Below, in pieces: positions 9,196-17,855 of a DNA stretch of 64,000 nucleotides (the first letter of the stretch is position 1; each line of letters starts with the position of its first letter). The DNA lies in the NCBI GenBank assembly GCA_964653145.1, contig CAZZCG010000007.1:62001-126000 (forward strand), given 5' to 3'. The notes under the pieces were generated by a model. The model saw only the letters and a program-made list of their open reading frames with translations. It made no database searches and was not told the DNA's origin. The translations under genes were made by a program, and so were the position numbers. The DNA is from Pseudocalidococcus sp964653145 (GTDB taxonomy: Bacteria > Cyanobacteriota > Cyanobacteriia > Thermosynechococcales > Thermosynechococcaceae).

Positions 9196-10233
9196 CTAGC
9201 CTTCTGTCTTGGTGATCAGTCGCTCCAATTGCCGGAGACGGCGCATCAGTTGGGGCAATTGTTTCAGTTCGGCAACCATGCGTAACCAGGTTTTGTGATC
9301 CATGGCCGGATAGCCGCTGATCCGACTGCCGGGGGGAACATTGTTATTAATTCCGGTTTTGGCCCCCGCCATCGTGCCATCGCCAATGGATAAATGCCCG
9401 GCTGCTCCAACTTGTCCGGCCAACACCACATGATTTCCCACTTGCGTTGAACCGGCTAAGCCCACTTGTCCACAGAGTAGGGAATGCTTACCGACCGTGC
9501 AGTTATGGGCCACTTGAACGAGATTATCCACTTTTGTCCCTGTGCCAATTCGGGTTTCCCCGAGGGTAGCCCGATCAATCGTACTGTTGGCCTGGATTTC
9601 CACCCCATCCTCAATCACGACTGTGCCCACCTGGGGAATTTTGTAGTGGGTGCCATTGGGCAACGTGACAAAGCCATAGCCATCGCCACCAATCACCACA
9701 CCATTTTGAATAATCACCTGGTTGCCCAGTTTGACCTGCTCGCGAATTACCACATGACTGTGGAGTATAACTGCATTACCAATTTCTGCCCCGTCATAAA
9801 TCACGCAATGGGGATGAATCACCACATCATTGCCAATTACAACATCATTACCAATCACAACATAGGCACCAATACTCACCCCAGGCCCCACTTGGACATT
9901 TTGACCAATCACCGCTGTGGGGTGGATTTCAGCCGCAGGTTTTAGGGGGGGATGAAACAGTTCAATGGCCTGGGCAAAGGCAAGATAGGGATGTTTAACC
10001 CGTAACAAGGGGCAAGGGGCTGATCCGGTAAACCCTTCTTCGACTAACACTGCTCCAGCCTGACAAATTTCAAGCTTTGCTACATATTTGGGATTAGCAA
10101 GAAACGTCACCTCATAGGCCTGGGCCTGGTCGAGGGGGGCAACACCCAAAATATCTAGGTCTGGATTTGTCAGAGAACTGGGATTGGAATCAAGGGTGGC
10201 CTGGAGGTGTTGAGCTAACTCAGTAATGTGCAT
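9196..10233 (-). CDS. lpxD: UDP-3-O-acylglucosamine N-acyltransferase LpxD
   Basis: LpxD adds the N-linked 3-hydroxyacyl chain during lipid A synthesis. The 345-residue protein has the family layout. An N-terminal uridine-binding domain (about 1-95) is followed by a long left-handed beta-helix of hexapeptides. That helix contains NGVVIGGDGYGFV, DNLVQVAHNCTVG with the catalytic-type histidine, and GAKTGINNNVPPG. A C-terminal helix carries LPQLMRRLRQLERLI. The start is ATG at 10233. The gene stands alone, convergent with argZ. Retention of lpxD fits a cyanobacterium that still makes lipid A. Confidence 0.95.
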   Translation of the reverse strand: MHITELAQHLQATLDSNPSSLTNPDLDILGVAPLDQAQAYEVTFLANPKYVAKLEICQAGAVLVEEGFTGSAPCPLLRVKHPYLAFAQAIELFHPPLKPAAEIHPTAVIGQNVQVGPGVSIGAYVVIGNDVVIGNDVVIHPHCVIYDGAEIGNAVILHSHVVIREQVKLGNQVIIQNGVVIGGDGYGFVTLPNGTHYKIPQVGTVVIEDGVEIQANSTIDRATLGETRIGTGTKVDNLVQVAHNCTVGKHSLLCGQVGLAGSTQVGNHVVLAGQVGAAGHLSIGDGTMAGAKTGINNNVPPGSRISGYPAMDHKTWLRMVAELKQLPQLMRRLRQLERLITKTEG

Positions 10234-10274
10234 GGTGATTTTGAGAATATTGCAGGGCTTCAGCTTGACGCATC

Positions 10275-10781
10275 CTAAAACCCCAGGCAGGGATCTGGAG
10301 GAGGGCTAGGGTGGGGGGGATCAGTTTCAGCAGCTACAGCTAGGCGATTGGCCACAGTGGCCGCATATCCCCGCACCAAGGACCACACCAAGGGAGCGAG
10401 CCACCCCCGCATCAGGACAGAGTAGGTGATTTTTGTCCCACAAACCGTAGACTCAACGCGGTAGATCACCCGTTCTTCAACACCGGGCAGCACCATGATC
10501 CGAATACTGAGTAAATCTTCGGGAGAGACTCGTTCCACAAAAATCTGCATTGGCCAGGGAATGAGACGGCTCACTGCGCCAAAAATCAGGCCGGGTTTGG
10601 GCATCAAGCCATAGGGAACATTAGTTCGGGCAATTAAGGGATGCCAGGAAACATCCGCCAAGTTTGCCACTTTTTTCCAAATCAAATCCACTGAGGCCGA
10701 GCTAATGGCCTGGTACGTGCGCGCCAAGGGCCAACGGGCAGGGGATAAGTTTGGAGACTTTTGTTCGCGACGGGGGGTCAA
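10275..10781 (-). CDS. SRPBCC/polyketide cyclase-like lipid-binding fold protein
   Basis: This protein of about 168 residues has the START/SRPBCC pattern: an initial helix (SASVDLIWKKVANLADVSWHP), a set of beta strands with RVSPEDLLSIRIMVLPGVEERVIYR, and a long C-terminal helix ending in ANRLAVAAE. Members bind hydrophobic ligands or act as cyclases or dehydratases; nothing here fixes the ligand. I place the start at TTG 10781 because a perfect AGGAGG (minus strand, 10788-10793) lies six bases before it; the longer TTG at 10805 has no such site. It lies upstream of lpxD on the same strand with a gap of about 40 bases, so they may share a transcript. Confidence 0.7.
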   Translation of the reverse strand: MTPRREQKSPNLSPARWPLARTYQAISSASVDLIWKKVANLADVSWHPLIARTNVPYGLMPKPGLIFGAVSRLIPWPMQIFVERVSPEDLLSIRIMVLPGVEERVIYRVESTVCGTKITYSVLMRGWLAPLVWSLVRGYAATVANRLAVAAETDPPHPSPPPDPCLGF

Positions 10782-10968
10782 GCCATTCCTCCTCAACCCA
10801 TGCAATATGAGGCTGCACCCATAACTAACTTATTAAAACGCAAATTTTCCAGGCCGAAAACCCAGCTTAAGGGAACTTTAAGATTAATAACCCAAGTTCA
10901 AATCCCGCTGCAATCTCATGGATCATAGAAAAGGGTTTGTCCCCATGTTGAAGGAATTGAGTGTTTTT

Positions 10969-11991
10969 ATGACCGCTACTGCCCCCGCTCCCACCCCCCC
11001 TGTGTTACCGCCCAGTGATTCCCGTGAACAAGTTGCTGCGTTTCTCAAAGGCTTACAGGATCGGATTTGCCAAGGGCTAACTGCTGCAGACGGCCAGGCC
11101 ACATTCCAGGAAGATAGTTGGGAGCGGCCCGAAGGCGGGGGTGGCCGGTCACGGGTGATTCGTCATGGGGGGCTATTGGAACAAGGGGGCGTGAATTTTT
11201 CTGAGGTCTGGGGAGATCATTTACCGCCTTCAATTCTGCAACAACGCCCAGAGGCGGCTGGCCATAGATTTTATGCCACGGGTACTTCAATGGTGCTCCA
11301 CCCCTGGAATCCCTATATCCCAACAGTGCATTTGAATTATCGATACTTTGAAGCTGGGCCGGTGTGGTGGTTTGGCGGTGGTGCCGATTTAACCCCCTAC
11401 TACCCCTTTGCGGAAGATGCCAGACACTTTCACCGCACCCTCCAACAGGCCTGTGACCAACACCATCCTGACTACTATCCGGTCTTTAAGCTCTGGTGTG
11501 ATGAATATTTTTACCTCAAACATCGGGGCGAATCCCGCGGGGTTGGCGGTATTTTCTTTGACTATCAAGACGGTGAACGGGAGCTCTATCGGGGGCCAAA
11601 TCCCCAGGGTCTGGCGGCTCAACTCAGCACGGAAAAGGGAACTCCCGGCCAACGGACATGGCAGGATTTGTTTGGCCTGATTCAAACCTGTGGCAATGCC
11701 TTTTTAGATAGTTATTTACCCATTGTTGAAAAACGGCGGGGCCTGGAGTACGGGGAACGGGAGCGGCAATTCCAGCTCTACCGGCGGGGACGCTATGTGG
11801 AGTTTAATTTGGTCTATGACCGGGGAACCATTTTTGGCCTGCAAACCAATGGGCGAACAGAGTCGATTTTGATGTCCTTACCGCCTTTGGTGCGTTGGGA
11901 ATATGGCTATCAACCAGAACCAAACTCCCCAGAAGCGGAACTCTATCAGACCTTCCTCAAGCCTCAGGATTGGATCAACTGGGCGCATTAG
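10969..11991 (+). CDS. hemF: Oxygen-dependent coproporphyrinogen III oxidase
   Basis: HemF carries out the aerobic decarboxylation of coproporphyrinogen III to protoporphyrinogen IX, feeding haem and chlorophyll synthesis. Recognisable family segments include RVIRHGGLLEQGGVNFSEV, FATGTSMVLHP-type sequence (YATGTSMVLHPWNP), WWFGGGADLTPYYPF, GGIFFDYQDG and FNLVYDRGTIFGLQTNGRTE. The open frame extends back to an ATG at 10918. I favour the ATG at 10969, because MTATAPAP followed by PPSDSREQVAAF is how the cyanobacterial family usually begins, giving 340 residues. ATG 10945 is also possible. No anaerobic hemN is visible nearby. Confidence 0.95.
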   Translation: MTATAPAPTPPVLPPSDSREQVAAFLKGLQDRICQGLTAADGQATFQEDSWERPEGGGGRSRVIRHGGLLEQGGVNFSEVWGDHLPPSILQQRPEAAGHRFYATGTSMVLHPWNPYIPTVHLNYRYFEAGPVWWFGGGADLTPYYPFAEDARHFHRTLQQACDQHHPDYYPVFKLWCDEYFYLKHRGESRGVGGIFFDYQDGERELYRGPNPQGLAAQLSTEKGTPGQRTWQDLFGLIQTCGNAFLDSYLPIVEKRRGLEYGERERQFQLYRRGRYVEFNLVYDRGTIFGLQTNGRTESILMSLPPLVRWEYGYQPEPNSPEAELYQTFLKPQDWINWAH

Positions 11992-12102
11992 GCTCAGGAA
12001 TATCCATGGGAGTAGGTTCTGACAGTCCCCGCTCTTCCACACCAACTCCTGGGGTTTAAATCTTATACTGATAGGCATCAAATCCCTTGAGGACGTGGTT
12101 CC

Positions 12103-12573
12103 ATGCCCCTCGCTCCTGCCGAAGCAGCACCAGACTTTACCTTGACGGACACCAATGGCAACTTGGTCAAGCTCTCAGACTTACGGGGGCAGTGGGTTGT
12201 GCTGTATTTTTACCCGCGAGACAATACCCCTGGCTGCATCAAAGAGGCCTGTGGCTTTCGGGATATTTTTGCAGAACTGAAGCGGCGTAATGTTGTGGTT
12301 CTGGGGGTGAGTACCGATGATGAAAAATCCCACCTGAAGTTTGCCAATAAGTACAGCCTGCCTTTTCCGTTGCTGTGTGATGTCAACGCTGAAGTTGCAA
12401 CGGCCTACGAAAGCTATGGGCCGAAAAAATTTATGGGCAAAGAACTGACGGGCATCTATCGGAACACGTTTTTAATTGACCCCGAGGGCAACATCGCCAA
12501 AATTTATCAGAAGGTCAAACCCGATACCCATCCGACTCAAATCTTGGCGGATATTAACTCTTTCAGTCGCTAA
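12103..12573 (+). CDS. bcp: Peroxiredoxin, Bcp/PrxQ type
   Basis: This is a thiol peroxidase of the PrxQ/Bcp class, which reduces hydrogen peroxide and organic peroxides using thioredoxin. The active-site region is FYPRDNTPGCIKEACGF: the peroxidatic cysteine sits in TPGC and a second cysteine five positions later gives the intramolecular disulphide typical of PrxQ. The remainder (VVVLGVSTDDEKSHLKFA, then FPLLCD) follows the family closely, and 156 residues is the normal length. The gene stands alone between hemF and a convergent SDR. TATACT at about 12065 could be a -10 box, but I cannot place a start site. Confidence 0.93.
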   Translation: MPLAPAEAAPDFTLTDTNGNLVKLSDLRGQWVVLYFYPRDNTPGCIKEACGFRDIFAELKRRNVVVLGVSTDDEKSHLKFANKYSLPFPLLCDVNAEVATAYESYGPKKFMGKELTGIYRNTFLIDPEGNIAKIYQKVKPDTHPTQILADINSFSR

Positions 12574-12586
12574 GGGCCTGGATTGC

Positions 12587-13306
12587 TTAGAAAAATAAGT
12601 GGCTTTCCGGCTGAATATTGATTTCCATGGGTATGGCCTGGGGTTCGGCCTGGAGGACAAACAGGATACTTTTGGCGGCGGTGTCTGGACGTAACATTTT
12701 AGAGCGATCAACCTTGAGACTGACTGAGTCCCAAAAGGGCGTGTCGATTCCACCAAAATAAAACAGGGTAACTTTAATGCCGTAGCGTTTGACCTCCTCT
12801 GCTAAGCATTTGCTCAAACCAACCAGGCCAAACTTCGAGGCGCAGTAGGCTCCCCCCATGGGCATTGAGTGTTTTCCTAGGATCCCCACCACCGTACAAA
12901 TGTGGCCTCCCTTGTTGTCCTTCATGGCTTCCGCCGCCAACTGACTGGTGTAAAAACAGCCCTTGAGATTAACATCGAGCATGTAATCCAGATCAGCGGG
13001 TTCAAGTTTTGTGAATTGCTTCATCAAGCCAGCTCCAGCCACATTCACCAAGGCATCAATACGACCAAACCTCTCCTTGGCAGTAGTAATTAGGGTCTGA
13101 ACTTGGCTGTAATCGCAAATATCCGCCGGATGGATGAGACAAGGGGTCTGAATCCGCTTAGAGAGCGCCGATAAAGTCTCAACATTACGACCACTGAGGA
13201 CTAACGTAGCGCCTTGCTCCGCTAACTGTGGCACTAGGGCCTGGCCAATTCCCCCTGTCGCTCCCACCACAACGATGACCTTGCCGTTCACTCTGCCCCT
13301 ACCCAT
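12587..13306 (-). CDS. Short-chain dehydrogenase/reductase
   Basis: This 239-residue classical SDR uses NAD(P)H to oxidise or reduce a carbonyl or hydroxyl. The cofactor motif is VVGATGGIGQAL near the N-terminus. It is followed by LVNVAGAG, corresponding to the family NNAG motif, and the catalytic pair in YCASKFG. The loop after the active site has YFGGIDTPFW. The start is ATG at 13306; a GTG at 13291 is also possible. The substrate cannot be told from sequence. It converges on bcp and is divergent from the DUF305 gene. Confidence 0.85.
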   Translation of the reverse strand: MGRGRVNGKVIVVVGATGGIGQALVPQLAEQGATLVLSGRNVETLSALSKRIQTPCLIHPADICDYSQVQTLITTAKERFGRIDALVNVAGAGLMKQFTKLEPADLDYMLDVNLKGCFYTSQLAAEAMKDNKGGHICTVVGILGKHSMPMGGAYCASKFGLVGLSKCLAEEVKRYGIKVTLFYFGGIDTPFWDSVSLKVDRSKMLRPDTAAKSILFVLQAEPQAIPMEINIQPESHLFF

Positions 13307-13460
13307 TTACTTAACAAATATTTACAATTATCTAAGATTTCTCCCAAGCCTGGCAATGGTAACTAGGGTTCACCATAAATAACCTGTAGGGAGAGAATCA
13401 GGCAGTTCTAGAGGCTTGACCTATACTGAGTGGGTTACGTCCAGAGGATGGCGGATAGGG

Positions 13461-14123
13461 ATGATTGATCGCAAAACAGGACTGGGGATTGGGCTAGGTG
13501 GTGCAGCGATCCTGGGTGCGGCATTATACTTCGCGTTGGGGCCTGGGGGCGCTACTTCGGAATCGAATCCCCATTCAACCCACCAGGCCATGGGGCACCA
13601 GTCTGTCCATTCCCCTCTTCACGGTCAAGGTCATGCCCACGAAATGCCCATTAATAGTGAATTGGAGTATATTGCTGGGATGATTCCCCACCACCAAGAA
13701 GCTGTGGACAGCGCCCAATTCATTCTCGTCAACAGCCAACGCCCAGAAATGCGTACCTTTGCCGAGACCATCATCGAAGTCCAAACGGCGGAAATTGAGG
13801 AATTACAGGGTTGGCTCAGGCAGTGGTATCCCCATGGGGAAGGATCGGTCTTCTATACCCCAATGATGCGGGACTTATCGAAGCTGTCCGGTGATGCCCT
13901 AGACCAAGCGTTTCTCGAGGATATGATTATTCACCATGAAGGCGCGGTATCCATGTCCCAGGAATTATTAACGAAAAAACTCGCGCACCATCGTCCCGTG
14001 GAAGTCTTTGCCGTTGGGGTCGTCACCACTCAAGCTTCTGAGATTAAACAAATGCAGGCCTGGTTGCAGGAATGGTTTCAGGGGGCCAACGTCCAACAAT
14101 CCACGCCCCACCATCATCACTAA
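13461..14123 (+). CDS. DUF305 domain protein (secreted or membrane-anchored)
   Basis: This protein of about 220 residues has an N-terminal hydrophobic segment (IGLGGAAILGAALYFAL), a histidine-rich linker with many HQ/HS pairs, and two ferritin-like DUF305 repeats. Their signatures are MIPHHQEAVDSAQ and MIIHHEGAVSMSQ. It ends in four histidines. DUF305 proteins often occur with copper or other metal resistance genes, and the His/Met content fits metal binding, but no function is established here. ATG 13461 is preferred to a TTG at 13416 because the hydrophobic signal follows directly. The 73-residue gene downstream begins 13 bases after its stop. A second DUF305 gene lies at 60115. Confidence 0.85.
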   Translation: MIDRKTGLGIGLGGAAILGAALYFALGPGGATSESNPHSTHQAMGHQSVHSPLHGQGHAHEMPINSELEYIAGMIPHHQEAVDSAQFILVNSQRPEMRTFAETIIEVQTAEIEELQGWLRQWYPHGEGSVFYTPMMRDLSKLSGDALDQAFLEDMIIHHEGAVSMSQELLTKKLAHHRPVEVFAVGVVTTQASEIKQMQAWLQEWFQGANVQQSTPHHHH

Positions 14124-14136
14124 GAGAGCTAACTCC

Positions 14137-14358
14137 ATGGAAAATAAACCCTTAGACAGTCGGGGCCTGGCGAAATATATGGAAACAACAAATCGGATCA
14201 GCCAACCCTGGTTATTGGCCCAACTGCGGCTCTTAAAACTCCAGGAAGAACAACAAAGTCTCTCCCCAGAAGCCTATGCCCAGGCCCTGGCTGAAATTCA
14301 TGGTGATCTGATGCGTTTAGGGGAGTGGTGGCACGAACAGGAAGAGGACGTGTTCTAA
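14137..14358 (+). CDS. Small hypothetical protein in DUF305 operon
   Basis: This 73-residue protein starts at ATG 14137, 13 bases after the DUF305 stop, so the two are very likely translated from one message. It is predicted to be helical and soluble, with a leucine/glutamine-rich middle (QLRLLKLQEEQQSLS) and an acidic tail (HEQEEDVF). It has no cysteines, no signal peptide and no motif I recognise. A role linked to the DUF305 protein is an inference from position only. Confidence 0.7.
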   Translation: MENKPLDSRGLAKYMETTNRISQPWLLAQLRLLKLQEEQQSLSPEAYAQALAEIHGDLMRLGEWWHEQEEDVF

Positions 14359-14361
14359 AAC

Positions 14362-15798
14362 TCATCCCACACTTCCCTCTAGCTTCAGACTCAGCAACCG
14401 ATCGGCTTCCACGGCAAACTCCATCGGCAACTGATTAAACACATCCCGACAGAAGCCACTAATCATCATCGAAACCGCATCTTCCGCTGAAATACCCCGC
14501 TGAGCAAAGTAAAACAGTTGGTCTTCCCCAATTTTTGAGGTGGAGGCTTCGTGTTCCACTTGGGCAGTGTTATTTTGCACCTGGATATAGGGAAAGGTAT
14601 TAGCCCCGGCCTGGTCACCGATCAACATTGAATCACACTGGGAATAGTTGCGCGCCCGTACAGCCTTTGGCCCCATCTTCACCAGGCCCCGGTAACTATT
14701 TTGGGAACGCCCTGCGGAAATACCTTTAGAAATGATCGTGCTGCGGGTATTTTTGCCGACGTGGATCATCTTGGTGCCAGTGTCTGCCTGTTGACAGTTA
14801 TTGGTTAAGGCCACCGAGTAGAATTCACCCACGGAATTATCACCCACCAACACACAGCTGGGATATTTCCAGGTAATTGCTGAGCCAGTTTCCACTTGCG
14901 TCCAAGAAATCTTAGAGTTAACACCCTGGCATAGGCCCCGCTTGGTAACAAAGTTGTAAATGCCTCCCTTGCCATTTTCATCCCCGGCATACCAGTTTTG
15001 AACCGTGGAATACTTAATCTCAGCATTGTCTAGGGTGACCAATTCCACCACCGCAGCATGGAGTTGATTCGTGTCAAACATGGGGGCGGTGCAACCTTCA
15101 AGATAGGTCACCGAAGCTCCCGAATCCGCGATGATCAAAGTCCGCTCAAACTGCCCGGAATCACCATTGTTAATCCGAAAATAGGTGGATAAATCCATCG
15201 GACATTTCGTGTTTTTCGGGATGTACACAAACGAGCCATCGCTGAATACAGCTGAATTTAGCGCAGCAAAGTAGTTATCCCCAACAGGGACGACACTCCC
15301 CAGGTATTTTTCCACCAGTTCTGGATATTCCTGCACAGCCTCAGAAATGGAGCAGAAAATCACCCCATGCTTGGCTAAGTCTTTCCGGAAGGTGGTTGCG
15401 ACGGAAACACTATCAAAAACCGCATCAACGGCGACGTTACTCAAGCGCTTTTGCTCAGAAAGGGGAATACCCAACTTTTCAAAGGTTTCCAGAAGCACCG
15501 GATCCACTTCGTCGAGGCTGTTGAGCTTGGCCTGCTGCTTGGGAGCGGAGTAGTAAATAATATCTTGGTAGTTAATTGGGGGATATTTCACATGGGGCCA
15601 GTCGGGTTCGGACATTTGTAACCACTGCCGATAGGCCTTAAGACGAAACGCCAACATAAACTCCGGCTCGTTTTTCTTGGCCGAAATTAACCGAATGACA
15701 TCTTCATCCAGGCCCCGAGGAATGGTTTCTGACTCAATTTCAGTGACAAAACCATATTTATAGGGCTGGTTAACAAGGGACTGAACCGTGGCGGACAT
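14362..15798 (-). CDS. sufB: Fe-S cluster scaffold protein SufB
   Basis: SufB is the scaffold subunit of the SufBCD complex that assembles Fe-S clusters; in cyanobacteria SUF is the main pathway. This 478-residue protein shows the conserved opening YKYGFVTEIESETIPRGL, the central YIPKNTKCPMDLSTYFRIN, and the C-terminal SKISWTQVETGSAITWKYPS and QCDSMLIGDQAGANT. I choose ATG 15798 (MSATVQSL); the frame extends to a TTG at 15840 without support. It is divergent from sufR. Unusually, sufC, sufD and sufS do not follow: the next gene is convergent, so sufB is monocistronic here. Confidence 0.96.
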   Translation of the reverse strand: MSATVQSLVNQPYKYGFVTEIESETIPRGLDEDVIRLISAKKNEPEFMLAFRLKAYRQWLQMSEPDWPHVKYPPINYQDIIYYSAPKQQAKLNSLDEVDPVLLETFEKLGIPLSEQKRLSNVAVDAVFDSVSVATTFRKDLAKHGVIFCSISEAVQEYPELVEKYLGSVVPVGDNYFAALNSAVFSDGSFVYIPKNTKCPMDLSTYFRINNGDSGQFERTLIIADSGASVTYLEGCTAPMFDTNQLHAAVVELVTLDNAEIKYSTVQNWYAGDENGKGGIYNFVTKRGLCQGVNSKISWTQVETGSAITWKYPSCVLVGDNSVGEFYSVALTNNCQQADTGTKMIHVGKNTRSTIISKGISAGRSQNSYRGLVKMGPKAVRARNYSQCDSMLIGDQAGANTFPYIQVQNNTAQVEHEASTSKIGEDQLFYFAQRGISAEDAVSMMISGFCRDVFNQLPMEFAVEADRLLSLKLEGSVG

Positions 15799-15981
15799 GC
15801 AGTGTTCTCTTCTGGGGATTGCAAACGGTGGATCGAACAAAAGGGGGCAAAAACTGAGTCTTTAAACCCGCTATCTCAAACCAGTGCCTCATTATAGGGG
15901 GAAAAGCTTGGGCAAACCATAGGTATTACTCAAGGGATAACCGCCTCGGGGCCAGGTCTAAGACAGATTTGGCGAATAAAA

Positions 15982-15995
15982 CAACTAAAGTGTTG
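15982..15995. promoter_or_regulatory. Predicted SufR operator CAAC-N6-GTTG
   Basis: The sequence CAAC, six bases (TAAAGT), then GTTG forms a perfect inverted repeat between divergent sufB and sufR. It matches the CAAC-N6-GTTG half-site arrangement reported for SufR binding in Synechocystis. It lies 58 bases before the sufR start, where it could repress sufR and, at a distance, sufB. I did not find a second perfect copy in the intergenic region. Confidence 0.75.
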
Positions 15996-16053
15996 CTTAA
16001 TCCCCATGCTAATTTAGAAATAGAAAGGTTGTCAAAGTCAAGGGGTTTTTCCT

Positions 16054-16707
16054 GTGGCCGCCACTGCAACAACAAAAACCGAAATTCTCGATGCCCTGAT
16101 GCATGTGGGAAAATCCACGGCCCAAGAATTGGCCCAGTCCCTACAGGTATCCCCCCAGGCCATTCGTCGGCACCTGAAAGACTTAGAGGACGAGCATTTA
16201 ATCGCCTATGAAATCCAGCAAGCTGGTGTGGGACGCCCCCAGAATGTCTATGCCCTCACGGAAAATGGTCGCGCCCGCTTAAGAACTCTTCCCCAACAAG
16301 CCCAGGCCCAGAATGAATTTGCGGTCGAACTTCTGGAAACCCTAGCCGAAACCATCGGGCCAGCCCAGATGGAGCAAATCCTGGCCAAGCAATGGCAACG
16401 GAAAGCGGCCGAGTATCGCAGCAAATTGATTCAAGCTAATTTAGAAGAAAAGCTGCAACAACTGGTACAACTCCGACGGGCGGAAGGCTACAGTGCTGAA
16501 TGTTTTCCCTTGGAATCCGAAGCCGGGCAAACCTTTGTCCTCACGGAATATAACTGTGCCATTGCCAATATTGCCAAAACCTTTCCCGCCGTGTGTGAGC
16601 ATGAACTGGAGATGTTTGCCGCTGCCCTACCCAATTGCCAGGTTGAGCGCACCCATTGGCTGGTGGAAGGGGAGCATCGGTGTGGCTATTTAATTTCTAA
16701 ACTTTAG
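16054..16707 (+). CDS. sufR: Fe-S-sensing transcriptional repressor SufR
   Basis: SufR is a DeoR/ArsR-like winged-helix repressor that carries a [4Fe-4S] cluster and shuts off suf genes when clusters are plentiful. The N-terminal helix-turn-helix (about 10-65) includes STAQELAQSLQVSPQAIRRHL. The C-terminal region has three cysteines spaced C-x13-C-x14-C from about residue 184, plus one upstream in EYNCAI, as in characterised SufR. The start is a GTG at 16054, preceded by a purine-poor leader, so the start is less certain than the identity. It is divergent from sufB and the predicted operator lies just upstream. Confidence 0.93.
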   Translation: MAATATTKTEILDALMHVGKSTAQELAQSLQVSPQAIRRHLKDLEDEHLIAYEIQQAGVGRPQNVYALTENGRARLRTLPQQAQAQNEFAVELLETLAETIGPAQMEQILAKQWQRKAAEYRSKLIQANLEEKLQQLVQLRRAEGYSAECFPLESEAGQTFVLTEYNCAIANIAKTFPAVCEHELEMFAAALPNCQVERTHWLVEGEHRCGYLISKL

Positions 16708-16813
16708 TCTCTATTACCTAAGCTAGGCCAGTCCCAGGGGGCACCCATTATCCCCAGGAATGTTTTAAATGCCTAACCTCAGCAAAAAGACTGTCAATCT
16801 TGAGGTGCGGCTA

Positions 16814-17839
16814 TCAATCGGACTGGGCCTGGGGTTCACTGGTCACCTCCTCAACGCTGGAATACTGAAACACCAGGTGCAGCGGCCGTCCCATTTCCTG
16901 GGAAACAAATTCCTCTAATAGTGACACTTGTCGGGGGGTGATCGGGTCCAGGGTGCGAACATCTAGGCGAACCACCGGAGGCTCGGTATTCCAATTGGTT
17001 TCCATTCGCAATAGATCCATCCGCTGAAATGTCACAGTCCGGTTCAGTAGGGCCTGGCGAATATTGGCCTCCAAACGCCCCTGTTGCAGCAGCCGTCCAA
17101 AGCTAATACCCAAGGGAATCACCAAAATCCCCGTTAACAGCATCCCCACCGCCAGGGGGCGACGACCCTTTTTCAGAGGAACATAGCCTGATAGCCAAAA
17201 GACCACCATACAGGCAAAGGCAATCCCCAAGAGGTTGGTCAGATAGAGGAGGGTCGCCCCGCGGGCCAGACTGGCATTTGCTTGAGCTAAACCCAGGCCA
17301 ATGGTACAAACCGGCGGCATCAAGGCCACGGCAATCGCCACCCCAGCTAGGGTACTGGAAATTTTCGGTTGAACGAGGGCATACCCACTCACTGCCCCTG
17401 CAGCCACAGCAATCCCCAGATCCAACAGGTTCGGTTGGGAGCGGGCCATAATTTCGCTGCCGTAGATCGGAAGGGCCGTAACCAGTCCCAAAATCCAGGA
17501 AATCAACACAGCTAAGAATGTCCCACCGCCAATGGCAATCACCGCCAAGCGAAACAACGCAAGATCACTGATTAATACCGCTAGGGCCAGTCCCCGAATC
17601 GGCATCATCAAGGGAGCCACAATCATCGCCCCAATGATCACCGCTGCACTGTTACTCAACAACCCCAGGGTGGCAATCACACAGGAACCGACAATCAAAG
17701 CCAAGTAGGAGGCATCCGGGTCTGTTTCCAGCCATAGCTTGGAGCGCAGTTGCCCTAATTCCGCCTCTGAAGCCCGTTTCCGCCGAAAGTGCAGGATTTG
17801 CTCAGCAATGGACTTAAAGTAGGGGACAAGTTTACTCAC
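16814..17839 (-). CDS. DUF389 integral membrane protein
   Basis: This 341-residue protein matches the DUF389 family of multi-pass membrane proteins of unknown function. After a cytoplasmic N-terminus comes DPDASYLALIVGSCVIATLGLL, then SAAVIIGAMIVAPLMMPI, which is the most conserved family segment, and VAIAVALMPPVCTIGLGLA. About seven hydrophobic helices end near residue 245, and the C-terminal 90 residues are soluble. The start is GTG at 17839, 16 bases after the lipA stop, so it probably shares a message with lipA and gor. Its function is unknown. Confidence 0.85.
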   Translation of the reverse strand: MSKLVPYFKSIAEQILHFRRKRASEAELGQLRSKLWLETDPDASYLALIVGSCVIATLGLLSNSAAVIIGAMIVAPLMMPIRGLALAVLISDLALFRLAVIAIGGGTFLAVLISWILGLVTALPIYGSEIMARSQPNLLDLGIAVAAGAVSGYALVQPKISSTLAGVAIAVALMPPVCTIGLGLAQANASLARGATLLYLTNLLGIAFACMVVFWLSGYVPLKKGRRPLAVGMLLTGILVIPLGISFGRLLQQGRLEANIRQALLNRTVTFQRMDLLRMETNWNTEPPVVRLDVRTLDPITPRQVSLLEEFVSQEMGRPLHLVFQYSSVEEVTSEPQAQSD

Positions 17840-17855
17840 TGGGGTGACTCCACTG

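Noticed and set aside
10860..10917. GTTCAAATCC resembling a tRNA T-loop
   Set aside because: No cloverleaf can be built around it: no matching acceptor stem or anticodon arm was found.
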